In this document: positions 10,243 to 17,404 of the stretch, one piece after another
Layout: every line of letters starts with the position of its first letter
Position numbering within the stretch: position 1 is the first letter of the stretch
NCBI GenBank assembly: GCA_903851415.1
Contig: CAINOE010000107.1
Span: forward strand, 124,001 to 188,000
Source: an uncultured Rhodopila sp.
GTDB taxonomy: Bacteria > Pseudomonadota > Alphaproteobacteria > Acetobacterales > Acetobacteraceae
Direction of reading: 5' to 3'
DNA length: 64,000 bases
Position numbers and translations under genes: made by a program
The notes under the pieces: generated by a model
The model's database searches: none
What the model saw: only the letters and a program-made list of their open reading frames with translations
Told to the model about the DNA's origin: nothing

Positions 10243-10361
10243 TGAGGCCTCCGCGACGGTTAAATCCGGTTGTTGCGGTATGTAACAGAACAGCCTTACC
10301 CACCGGCGAGTGAAGACACACCCGGTGAGTGCGACAGGCGTCCCGGCCGTTGCGGAATGAT

Positions 10362-10709
10362 TTAGCTGGCGGTGCTGAGGTCCTCATCAACCGGCGGTTT
10401 GGCGCGCTGCCGGCTTCCGAGTTCCCACAGATGCTTGCCCGAGCTCGACACCGAGAAGGCATCAAGACCGATCGCGACCCAGCCGAAGGCGCCGAAAGCG
10501 CCGGGCAGGAGGTAGCGGCTCAATATGCCGCCACCGGCGTACAGCAGGCCGCGTCCCAGGTCGCCTTCAACGATGCGGCTTGATCCTGGCAGGACCGCAA
10601 CATCCGCCGCGAACTTCAAAGCGTTCGCTATTTGCTCAACTCCGCCGGGCTTTGCGGCGGACGTGCCAGGCAATGCGGCCGGAAGACGAGCGGCTTCAGA
10701 TTCCACCAT
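10362..10709 (-). CDS. Small hydrophobic protein at the head of the PKS operon
   Basis: 115 residues from ATG 10709 (AGGGG about 10 bases upstream; a TTG nine bases earlier has no suitable ribosome site). The centre is hydrophobic and glycine-rich (LLYAGGGILSRYLLPGAFG, then WVAIGLDAF), suggesting two short membrane helices; the tail KHLWELGSRQR is basic. I recall similar small proteins under a DUF6072-type label but could not check this. It is the first gene behind a strong sigma70-like promoter and precedes the methyltransferase and PKS. A role in anchoring, export or self-protection is speculation. Confidence 0.65.
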   Translation of the reverse strand: MVESEAARLPAALPGTSAAKPGGVEQIANALKFAADVAVLPGSSRIVEGDLGRGLLYAGGGILSRYLLPGAFGAFGWVAIGLDAFSVSSSGKHLWELGSRQRAKPPVDEDLSTAS

Positions 10710-10771
10710 ACGATGCAAGCCCCTTATTGCTTCACTATCAGGCGTATGTTTCGTTACCCGAACACGGAAAT

Positions 10772-10800
10772 TTTATAGGATCCGGGTTCCGGTACGTCAA
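10772..10800 (-). promoter_or_regulatory. Sigma70-type promoter of the PKS operon
   Basis: On the minus strand, TTGACG (10800-10795), a 17-base spacer and TATAAA (10777-10772). This is close to consensus and leaves a leader of about 55 bases before ATG 10709. It would drive the 115-residue protein, the methyltransferase and the PKS. It separates them from the PPTase gene, which ends at 10904. Confidence 0.6.
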
Positions 10801-10903
10801 CTATGATTTTGTCATAACAATTTGGCTTACATCGAGCCACGAACGACCTGTCAGATATGTCAATCCGCATTCAGAGCGACTCTCCGGCCGCGCCGCCCGC
10901 ATG

Positions 10904-11698
10904 TCAGCCGGTCATCAGACTGCCTGCATCCGCCTCGCGCCAGGTGATCGTTGCATGGCCACCGGCCGTGTGCAGACCCACGGCAGCCATGAACACGCTG
11001 TCGATGATACGCTGTTCAAACCACCACTCACCAGCCGCAACGGCCGGCGATTGATGAGCAAACGCGATGCGGGGCGGAACGACCGGGCGAAACAGAAAAC
11101 TCGCAAGGTCGCGCGACAGGCCTTCCCCGGTCGCCTTGATGAACGCCTCCTTCAGGGTCCATAGCCGCACGAACCCGGCCGGCTGCTCTTCGACCGGCAG
11201 CGCGAGCAGCCAGGCACACTCCTCGGGATGGAAATAGCTTCGTGCCACGTCGATTTTCGTGCCGCGATCCAGTCGCTCCAGATCGAAACCGAGCGCACAG
11301 CCGGGCGCGGCGGCAAGGGCCAGGCCGATGAGCCCGTCGGTATGAGACAGATTGAAGCTGATTGGCGCGGGCAGGCCTGCAACCCGGACATCGGGTTTGC
11401 CATGCGGACCGCGAACGAACTGCAACGCCGCGGGCGCCACGCCCAGCGCGGCGGCAACCACGGTGTTGAGAAGTGCATGCGCCGCAATGAACGTCACGCG
11501 GTCACGCTCGAACACGAAGCGGGCAGCGCGCGCCGTATCGTCCGCCCCGAGCAGCGGCAGCCAGCGCGTCACCTGCGCCATGGCCAGTCCGGCAGTGCGC
11601 AGGGTCACGACGTCGATCGCAGCGGTATCGTCCGAGCCGGGCCGATAGCCCGGCGAAGGGCCGCCGCGACTGACCGCGGCAGCCGCTTTCAGTCGCAA
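10904..11698 (-). CDS. 4'-phosphopantetheinyl transferase, Sfp type
   Basis: Transfers phosphopantetheine from CoA to the conserved Ser of carrier domains, turning apo-ACP into holo-ACP; the neighbouring PKS has three visible ACPs. Visible motifs: FNLSHTDGLIGLAL (substrate/CoA region), GFDLERLDR (Mg-binding GxDxE) and LWTLKEAFIKATGEGL (WxxKEAxxK). Up to 264 residues, in the Sfp/EntD size class. The listed start is a TTG at 11698, two bases after the upstream stop; the family-like fold begins near IDVVTLR (about residue 28), so a downstream start is possible. It is probably co-transcribed with the upstream DUF697-like gene. Confidence 0.9.
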   Translation of the reverse strand: MRLKAAAAVSRGGPSPGYRPGSDDTAAIDVVTLRTAGLAMAQVTRWLPLLGADDTARAARFVFERDRVTFIAAHALLNTVVAAALGVAPAALQFVRGPHGKPDVRVAGLPAPISFNLSHTDGLIGLALAAAPGCALGFDLERLDRGTKIDVARSYFHPEECAWLLALPVEEQPAGFVRLWTLKEAFIKATGEGLSRDLASFLFRPVVPPRIAFAHQSPAVAAGEWWFEQRIIDSVFMAAVGLHTAGGHATITWREADAGSLMTG

Positions 11699-11700
11699 AC

Positions 11701-12285
11701 TCAGGCCGCCGCCGCCGGAGTGTCCTTGGCGGCCTTGGCAGCCTTGAGTTCCGCCTTCGCCTTGGCGACGAACGCCTTGCCGATTTCAAACTGCTCGCGG
11801 AAATACTCCGCCACCTTCGGTTCGCTCAGATCGAAGAACACCGGGGTGTTGCCGTCGAAGTGCTTCTGATAAACGCGGCCGATCGCAAACGTTGTCGCGC
11901 CGACGACAACGGGCAGCGAGGCGATGCCGAGCGCGGCTCCGATGCCCGGGACGAACTTGGCGATGCTGAGGGCGACCACGGTGCCGGCGCCATAGCCCAG
12001 CACGCCGCCGGCAAGCGACGTGACGGTGCCGCGAACCGCCTGCTCCGAAAACGGCTTGCCGTTCAGTTGCGCCAGTTTCTGGATCATGCGCAACTGAATG
12101 GCGAACACGGCGGCAACATCGACCAGCGGCAACGGCAATACGCTCGTCGCGACAGCCGCCAGCACGTAGTCCTTTATAACGCTGTCAGCAGCCAGGCTGC
12201 GGACGGTTGCAGCGTCCGGGTGCACGATGGTTTCGACGGCGGGATGGGCTGCGTCGTTATCGGGAGACGGGAGGGTGGCCGACAT
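11701..12285 (-). CDS. DUF697-like small membrane-associated protein
   Basis: 194 residues from ATG 12285, with AGGAG seven bases upstream. The body has hydrophobic segments (YVLAAVATSVLPLPLVDVAA; GVLGYGAGTVVALSIAKF; LGIASLPVVVGATTFAIG) separated by a helix with RMIQKLAQLNGKPFSE, which resembles the DUF697/YcjF-like family. It ends in an Ala/Lys-rich tail. The stop lies two bases before the PPTase start, so the two form an operon divergent from the acyl-hydrolase gene. No link to polyketide chemistry can be read from the sequence. Confidence 0.7.
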   Translation of the reverse strand: MSATLPSPDNDAAHPAVETIVHPDAATVRSLAADSVIKDYVLAAVATSVLPLPLVDVAAVFAIQLRMIQKLAQLNGKPFSEQAVRGTVTSLAGGVLGYGAGTVVALSIAKFVPGIGAALGIASLPVVVGATTFAIGRVYQKHFDGNTPVFFDLSEPKVAEYFREQFEIGKAFVAKAKAELKAAKAAKDTPAAAA

Positions 12286-12464
12286 TGCAGGCTCCTGTGA
12301 GTGAATTGTGAAACTGCCGCGCTGCGAGCGTTGCAACCGGGAAGATTTTTCAATTACGTGACGGTCTGCCTTGCGATACAGACATGGCTATCGTAATGGT
12401 GTTTATGGGTTCTTGCATAGAGGGATTTTGCGGACGGAGGCGGTGTGCGGGCGACGCCGATCGG

Positions 12465-12494
12465 TTGACGCGTCCGCTCGGTTTGTTTTAGAAT
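12465..12494 (+). promoter_or_regulatory. Promoter placing the transcript start at the acyl-hydrolase GTG
   Basis: TTGACG at 12465-12470, an 18-base spacer and TAGAAT at 12489-12494. The expected transcript start (12501-12502) coincides with the GTG start codon at 12502, and no Shine-Dalgarno is visible. The sequence therefore predicts a leaderless or nearly leaderless mRNA. Confidence 0.5.
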
Positions 12495-12501
12495 CGGTCC
12501 G

Positions 12502-13464
12502 GTGACACGATCGCTTCCCGTAATTTTCTGCTTTGCCGGCCAGGGTTCGCAGTACTACAACATGGCCGCGGAGCTTTATCGCCAGCAGTCCGTGTTCCGG
12601 CAATGGCTGCAGATCGGTGATGAAATCGTGCGCGCACGCCACGGTCATTCGCTGCTCGAGGCTATCTACGACCCCCGTCGCGGCCCCGCCGACACGTTCG
12701 ATCGGTTGGAGATCACACACCCCGGGGTGTTCCTGGTTCAATATGCACTCGCCAGGCTGCTGCTGCATCTGGGGGTCCGGCCGGACGCGATGTTCGGCGT
12801 CAGTCTCGGCGAGGTCGTGGGCATGACCGCCGCCGGGGTAGCCTCGTTCGAACCCGTGCTGATCAGCATTGCGGCCGAGGCCGATATCTTTCAGCAGAGC
12901 TGCCGCGGCGGCGGCATGACCGCGGTACTCGGTCCGGCCTCGCTCTGCGACACACTGCCGGATGTGGAGATCGCCGGGATCAACGCCGACCGCCACTGTA
13001 TCATCGCCGGCCCGTCCGCGGGCCTTGCCGCGGCCGAACGAAACCTTGCCGCGCGAGGGGTTCCGTTCCAGCGCCTGCCCGTGGCTTATCCTTTCCACTC
13101 ACGTTGGATCAACCCGGCGGAGATCATCTTCAGCAGCCCGCTGAACGATCGTCTGCGGCCGCCGCGCTGGCCGTGCTGGTCCAGTTGTCTCGCCGCCCCG
13201 GTTGACCCCGGCATTTCCGGCCTGGCCTGGCGGATCGTGCGCGAACCCATGCGGGTGCAGCAGACGGTGCGGGCCATTGAGGCCGCTGGCGGCGCGGTCT
13301 ACGTCGATCTCAGTCCGTCCGGAACCTTCGCCGGCATCCTCCGTCAATCAATCGCGCACGGCTCGCCGTCGCGTGTCGTTCCGGTCCTGTCGCCGTTTGG
13401 CGGCTGCGCCGCGCGGCTCTCGCGCGCGATGGAGTTGCTGGCTGTAGCGGCGCGCAGCGACTGA
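12502..13464 (+). CDS. Discrete AT-like acyl hydrolase of trans-AT PKS (PksD/PedC-like)
   Basis: 320 residues with an FabD-like fold. The N-terminus FAGQGSQYYNMAAELY is followed by ITHPGVFLVQYAL, the nucleophile elbow FGVSLGEVVG, the His motif VAYPFHSRWINPAE and the C-terminal VDLSPSGTFAGILRQ. Malonyl-ACP transacylases usually have GHSLGE; here the His before Ser is Val. The QGSQYY, THPxxF and DLSPSGT pattern resembles the PksD/PedC branch, which hydrolyses stalled acyl chains from trans-AT PKS carrier proteins (proofreading). I call it an acyl hydrolase rather than the malonyl loader, though a loading role cannot be excluded. GTG 12502 is the only start that keeps the N-terminal motif. Confidence 0.8.
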   Translation: MTRSLPVIFCFAGQGSQYYNMAAELYRQQSVFRQWLQIGDEIVRARHGHSLLEAIYDPRRGPADTFDRLEITHPGVFLVQYALARLLLHLGVRPDAMFGVSLGEVVGMTAAGVASFEPVLISIAAEADIFQQSCRGGGMTAVLGPASLCDTLPDVEIAGINADRHCIIAGPSAGLAAAERNLAARGVPFQRLPVAYPFHSRWINPAEIIFSSPLNDRLRPPRWPCWSSCLAAPVDPGISGLAWRIVREPMRVQQTVRAIEAAGGAVYVDLSPSGTFAGILRQSIAHGSPSRVVPVLSPFGGCAARLSRAMELLAVAARSD

Positions 13465-13476
13465 GAGGCCGTCAGC

Positions 13477-13581
13477 CGGCCGGTCGCGCAACACTACGTC
13501 GCGGTTCGCCATATACAAGGCCTCGTCCAGGTCGTGCGTGACAAGCAGCGCGGTAAACCCGGCGCGCTGCCACAGCGACAC
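13477..13581 (-). pseudogene. Fragment of an ABC transporter ATPase (sulfonate/nitrate type)
   Basis: About 35 codons reading LWQRAGFTALLVTHDLDEAL and then a MANRDVVLRDRPAD stretch. This is the region around the H-loop of a SsuB/TauB-like ATPase; Walker A, signature and C-terminus are missing. The intact gene at 48891-49679 carries the closely similar LWRRSGFTALLVTHDVDEAL, and the DNA matches over roughly 100 bases. It abuts a methyltransferase fragment on the other strand, marking a rearrangement breakpoint near 13580. Confidence 0.75.
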
Positions 13582-14173
13582 CAGTCCGCTGGACGATGAA
13601 GGGCAAGCGAATGCCCGATTGAACGCGCTGTCGTTTCGGCCAGTAGCTGCTGATGGTCAGGCACTGCCCTTCAGGGATGGCAGCTTCGACGCGGTGCTTT
13701 GTCAGCTCGGTCCGCAATTTTTCCCGGATCCCGCCAAGGGACTGGCGGAGTTCCGCCGCGTCCTTCATCCTGGCTCCCGGGCTGCGGTCTGCGTTATCTC
13801 CACGGCGGACCGGGCGCCAATGCGGGGTATTCTCGCTGACACGCTCGTCCGGTTCCTGCCTGAGCGACGGAACCTCCTGAATCTTTCTTTCTCGTTGGGG
13901 GATGAGACGCGGCTGGAGACACTGCTCGCAGATGCGGGCTTCCGCGACATTCACGTGGAGCGGGAAACTCGGACTGATACGTTGGGAAGCTTCGATGAGT
14001 ATTGGTTGCCGATTGAAGCAGGAACTGGATCGATACCTCAATGTTACCTCGCTCTGGACGATGACGACCGACGTTTGGTGCGAGATGAGGCAAAGGCAAA
14101 GCTCGCTCAATTCGGGACGGAAGGGAAACTGACCATGAGCGTTGAGTTGCTGATCGGGAGAGGCCACGCCTGA
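13580..14173 (+). pseudogene. N-terminally truncated SAM methyltransferase
   Basis: The open frame encodes the C-terminal two thirds of a UbiE/Methyltransf_11-type enzyme: ADGQALPFRDGSFDAVLCQL (motifs II-III), FRRVLHPGSRAAVCVI and a C-terminal region through DEYWLPIEAG. The N-terminal part with the glycine-rich SAM loop is absent, and the sequence joins directly to the ABC-ATPase fragment. Without motif I it should not bind SAM. The frame is otherwise intact, so the loss may be recent. Confidence 0.7.
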
Positions 14174-14318
14174 TGGAATAAACAGGCGCTCATCGCATGA
14201 TCAAGGATTATTAAGCAGCCCCCTCATCGAATTGGCGAGCAGATCGCTGTCTGGTGATGCCCCGGCCTTGAGCAATGTTCTACCCTGAATTGCCATGCGC
14301 AGCGGGGGAGGAGACCGG

Positions 14319-14813
14319 ATGGAGCTGCGTTGCCTGACTGAGCTCGATTGGCAGCAATTTCGAGACCTCCGCCTGCTGGCGCTGCGCAACGAGCCCGGCT
14401 TGTTCTCCGCCACCCTCGCCGTTGAGGCCGGGAAGGATCAGGCCTGGTGGCAGGCCCGCGTGCAAAGCGAACGCCATCAGGTGTTCGGCGTCTTCTCCGG
14501 TCACGAGCTGGCCGGCATGATCGGCGTCTTCACCGACTGGTACGATCCCAGCGATGCCACGGCCGTGATCGGCATGCTGTTCGTCGCCCCCGTTCATCGC
14601 GGCAAAGGGCTTTCACGGCGCCTGTTCGATGCCGCCCTGGAATGGGTCCGCGCCAGGCCGCACTTCCTGCGCGCCACCGTGGGTCATCGTGCCTCCAACG
14701 AAGCGTCGATGCGGGCCATCCTGCGTCAGCACTTCGTGGAGCGGGGTCGCACCAGCCACCTGTGGCCGGACGGCACGACGGAGGACGAGGTTACGTATCT
14801 GTTGGAACTCTGA
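14319..14813 (+). CDS. GNAT-family N-acetyltransferase
   Basis: 164 residues from ATG 14319, preceded by GGGGGAGGAG; an ATG 24 bases earlier is poorly placed. The GNAT core is visible: RDLRLLALRNEPGLF near the N-terminus, the beta-strand AVIGMLFVAPVHRGKGLSRR with the acetyl-CoA pyrophosphate loop (H-R-G-K-G-L), and a helix RLFDAALEWV. It is the only apparently intact gene between fragments on both sides. The substrate is unknown. Confidence 0.85.
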   Translation: MELRCLTELDWQQFRDLRLLALRNEPGLFSATLAVEAGKDQAWWQARVQSERHQVFGVFSGHELAGMIGVFTDWYDPSDATAVIGMLFVAPVHRGKGLSRRLFDAALEWVRARPHFLRATVGHRASNEASMRAILRQHFVERGRTSHLWPDGTTEDEVTYLLEL

Positions 14814-14815
14814 TC

Positions 14816-15064
14816 GTCCGTGCCGCGATGGGCGAGGGCGCGCGGCTTCTGGTGATCGAACGCATCCTGCCTGAGCGCATCGATCCTTCAGACGTGCTCA
14901 CGCCCGGTCGGTTCATCCATGACATCAACATGATGGTCAGTCCGGGCGGGCGGGAGCGGACCGAGGCGGAGTTCCGCGACCTGCTCGCCCGGGCGGGTCT
15001 GAAGCTCATGCGGATCGTCGCGACACCCTGTCCGCTGTCGGTGATCGAGACCGACCCCGCGTGA
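14816..15064 (+). pseudogene. C-terminal fragment of an O-methyltransferase (Methyltransf_2 type)
   Basis: About 80 codons immediately after the GNAT stop: GEGARLLVIERILPE, then FIHDINMMVSPGGRERTEAE, FRDLLARAGLKLMRIVATP and a short tail to TGA 15064. This is the closing part of acetylserotonin/caffeate-type O-methyltransferases, including the DxxMM segment. The SAM-binding and dimerisation parts are missing and there is no plausible start. It is a remnant, perhaps of a tailoring gene once attached to the PKS cluster. Confidence 0.75.
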
Positions 15065-15523
15065 GGAAGGGCTCGACTCCCTCTTGAAAGGCAAGGAGCA
15101 TAAAAATCAAGAATTTCGCACCAAAATCCGGGCACTGAAAACGCAGCGGATTTCACGTGCAGAAACTCCTCACGGGCGCGCGAGCGCCGATTTAAGGCGA
15201 CGCCCGGGAATGATCGAATCGGCTGGCACCGCCATTCCCGTCATGGCCCGGCTCTCGTCCGGGCCAGCTATCGCGGCACTGTGCTGGAACAGGCGGCCCG
15301 GACAAGCCGGGCCATGACGGTTTCGAAAACACCGCCGCATGAAGCGGTCGTTCCCGGGCGTTGCCTAACGTAGGCCACGTTATCCGCCACACGGCTAACC
15401 GAAACACGCAGGTTCAGCGACGGGGTTCGAAAATAAAGGATCCGATCTGTGCCCGCGGTCACACGGGTCCGCTAAGCTCTCCCCCAAAATGGCGCCGCTT
15501 CACTCATCACCGGGAGAGACGAC
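15065..15523. other. Intergenic stretch with a palindromic repeat
   Basis: No convincing gene in these 459 bases. The only structured element is the dispersed palindrome at 15240-15318. The part near 15420-15520 is A/T-richer and probably holds the promoter of the CVNH gene. Confidence 0.5.
15240..15318. repeat. Dispersed REP-like palindrome, long form
   Basis: 79 bases that start with GTCATGGCCCGGCT and end with AGCCGGGCCATGAC, with inner GTCCGGGCC and GGCCCGGAC arms, so it can fold into one long hairpin. Related copies occur at 25353, 28316, 28432 and 47860. Confidence 0.75.
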
Positions 15524-15916
15524 ATGCCGAGCACCAGCACCATCGTTGATATTCTAAAGACCATTATTCTGACGCCTGCACCGGCTTTATTGCTCCTGGC
15601 AAGTATTGTCTTCTTTTTTATCGCTGTCGCCGGTAATATCAGTGGCAAGATAGAACCTGGAAGGAACGGACGTATTGCCTCTGGATTGATCGGTTGTGTA
15701 CTTCTCATCATAAGTTTTTATGCGTCCAATGGGCAGAATCCACCAGGGACTTACGCGCTCTCTTGCAACAATACTTACATACAGGGTGATGCGCTGTATT
15801 CTACCTGTAAAGGTATCGATGGCAGATATATGCCTACAAATTTACCAGATTACAAGGACTGTGCAGAGAAAGGTATTAAGAACGTAAACGGTTCACTTGA
15901 ATGCGGACCGGGCTAA
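15524..15916 (+). CDS. Membrane-anchored cyanovirin-N homology (CVNH) protein
   Basis: 130 residues. Residues about 16-38 and 48-67 are hydrophobic (PALLLLASIVFFFIAVAG; IASGLIGCVLLIISFYA), so the protein has an N-terminal membrane hairpin. The rest, from GTYALSCNNTYIQGDALYST through CKGIDGRYMPTNL to IKNVNGSLEC, matches the CVNH repeat pattern (G-x-aromatic-x-x-S/T-C ... L-x-x-x-C ... D-G-x-Y/W ... N-x-N-G-x-L). CVNH domains bind mannose-rich glycans in characterised lectins; binding here is inferred. GGGAGAG lies seven bases before the ATG. Base and codon use (TTA, ATA, AAA) is visibly A/T-richer than the flanks, suggesting horizontal acquisition. Confidence 0.75.
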   Translation: MPSTSTIVDILKTIILTPAPALLLLASIVFFFIAVAGNISGKIEPGRNGRIASGLIGCVLLIISFYASNGQNPPGTYALSCNNTYIQGDALYSTCKGIDGRYMPTNLPDYKDCAEKGIKNVNGSLECGPG

Positions 15917-16295
15917 ACGCTTTTGAATGCTCCGCCCCGTCCCCCGATCGATTGAGCCGAATGCGGCCGCCCCCGAGAGCTTTACCCAGCTTTTTTCCAA
16001 CTTTTTTCCAACTTTTACCCTCACACTGTGGCAGCCAGCACACTTGTTGTCCTTATCCCGCCGTCGCCGGGACACACGGCTCCCGCTACGCGGGTCAGTT
16101 CAACCTATTTGATCAAGATTGCGTGTAGGTGAGGCGCGGCACATGGGCGTCCGCCACGGAAAATGAACAGACTGCCGCCGAAAGGATCCTGTCCGATTAC
16201 CTGTTGGACCTTCGCCGCCAGGTCGTTGCCTTCTCATCGACGCTGACATTGACGCAACGCCTGTTGTCAGGCGTTGCCCAAGCCGCGTGCCGTGC
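15917..16295. other. Intergenic stretch, no gene seen
   Basis: The bases between the CVNH gene and the PIN toxin show no coding pattern or recognised relic. The only structure is the hairpin at 16254-16277. Confidence 0.4.
16254..16277 (-). terminator. Perfect hairpin downstream of the PIN toxin
   Basis: GCAACGCCTG, four-base loop, CAGGCGTTGC: a perfect 10-bp stem 19 bases beyond the toxin stop. There is no T-tract, so it may be an RNA-stabilising stem rather than an intrinsic terminator. Confidence 0.4.
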
Positions 16296-16703
16296 CTATC
16301 GCGCCAGCGCCCAGGGGTCGATGACATCGACACCGGTATCCTCGAAGTCCGCGACGTTGCGGGTAACCAGCACCTTGTTGTGCACTTTCGCTGTAGCGGC
16401 GATCAAAGCGTCCGCCACCGGCCGGGAGCGCTGCGCCATCAGCCGCCCCCAACCGGTCGCCACCGCATCGTCCACGGGCAGAATCCGGGCGGAGTAGACG
16501 AAGCGCAGCTCATCCAGCCAGCGCAGCAGCGACGCCGCCGCCGGCGGATCGGTGCGCAGCTTCATCATGACGCCCTTCATGACCTCGCCGATGGTGATCA
16601 CGCTCAGATACAGCGTGTCGGACTGCGCCTTCTGCAGCCACATCACCGCCTGCGGAGTCTTCCGCCGCGCCTCCGAGATGATGCAGGTATCCAGCAGATA
16701 CAT
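16296..16703 (-). CDS. PIN-domain toxin (VapC-like), partner of Phd antitoxin
   Basis: 135 residues. The PIN fold shows in MYLLDTCIISEARR (first acidic residue), VITIGEVMKG (conserved Glu), ADALIAATAKVHN (third acidic residue) and LVTRNVADFEDTGVDVIDPW (last acidic region). Such proteins are Mg-dependent ribonucleases, usually held by an antitoxin. The ATG shares one base with the antitoxin stop (TGATG), so the pair is translationally coupled. All acidic positions are present and no truncation is seen. Confidence 0.9.
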   Translation of the reverse strand: MYLLDTCIISEARRKTPQAVMWLQKAQSDTLYLSVITIGEVMKGVMMKLRTDPPAAASLLRWLDELRFVYSARILPVDDAVATGWGRLMAQRSRPVADALIAATAKVHNKVLVTRNVADFEDTGVDVIDPWALAR

Positions 16704-16960
16704 CAGAACGCGACGTCGCGGCCGGTATCCGGGCTGCGGTCGTTGATCGCGTCCACCACGTCGTCGGGCCAGGGCGCGTCGGACAGCAGAAAATCCGCGA
16801 AGGACATCCGCGGCTTGATCAGCGTGTCGTAGTCCGCCGCCGAGACCACCACCGCGGCGCGCTGCCCATGCACGGTCACGGTCTGAGGCCCGTCGTCGCG
16901 TGCACGCTTCACCACCTCGCTGAAGCGGTTCTTCGCATCCTGCAATTGCCAATCCAACAC
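16703..16960 (-). CDS. Phd/YefM-family antitoxin
   Basis: 85 residues from GTG 16960, with GGGAGG upstream. The N-terminus WQLQDAKNRFSEVVKRA and the strand TVTVHGQRAAVVVSAADYD are the Phd/YefM dimerisation and DNA-binding fold; the acidic C-terminus (FADFLLSDAPW onward) would wrap the toxin. It lies upstream of and overlaps the PIN toxin gene, the usual order. Autorepression is expected from the family, but I see no clear operator. Confidence 0.9.
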   Translation of the reverse strand: MLDWQLQDAKNRFSEVVKRARDDGPQTVTVHGQRAAVVVSAADYDTLIKPRMSFADFLLSDAPWPDDVVDAINDRSPDTGRDVAF

Positions 16961-17014
16961 CGGAGCCTCCCATCTATCCAGACAGGCTAGACTTACTGCG
17001 CTCCACCCCCGCCG

Positions 17015-17404
17015 TCAACCCTTTCCCAAATCCCGCGCGATCTCCGGCCGGTGCATCAGCTCCTCGATCTTCATCGCGTAGTCCAGCGCATGGTCCGGCT
17101 GGAACACGATGTCAGGCGCCACCCGCAGCCGCAGCGCCTTGGCCACCTGCCCGCGCAAATACGGCGTCGCCCGCTGCAGCGACGGCAGCAGCGCCTCGAC
17201 ATCGGAGCGTCCCAATCGCGAGATGAACGCGGTCGCCCGCTTCAGATCCGGAGCGATCCGCACTTCGGTGACGGTGATATGGGCGGCAGCCAGTTCCGGA
17301 TCGCGGAACTCGGCGCGGGCGAACACCCCCGACAACACGTGGCGGATCTCCTCCGCCACGCGCAACTGCCGCTGGGTCGGCCCCGCCGCGGTCTTCTTCG
17401 TCAA
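17015..17404 (-). CDS. rbfA: Ribosome-binding factor A
   Basis: RbfA binds the 30S subunit and assists 16S rRNA 5'-end maturation and cold adaptation. 129 residues with [34 protein letters not shown] and [19 protein letters not shown], the KH-like fold of the family. The best start is TTG 17404, which overlaps the infB stop (TTGA) and gives a normal family length; longer readings upstream are inside infB and not conserved-looking. It is the last gene of the rimP-nusA-ylxR-infB-rbfA run; truB is not adjacent here. Confidence 0.93.
   Translation of the reverse strand: MTKKTAAGPTQRQLRVAEEIRHVLSGVFARAEFRDPELAAAHITVTEVRIAPDLKRATAFISRLGRSDVEALLPSLQRATPYLRGQVAKALRLRVAPDIVFQPDHALDYAMKIEELMHRPEIARDLGKG

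Noticed and set aside
12502..13464. Malonyl-CoA:ACP transacylase (FabD or trans-AT loader).
   Set aside because: GVSLGE and the PksD-like blocks favour the acyl-hydrolase branch; kept as an alternative only.
14201..14296. A short minus-strand frame ending in LLANSMRGLLNNP.
   Set aside because: Too short and without recognisable homology; may be another fragment in the graveyard, but unsupported.
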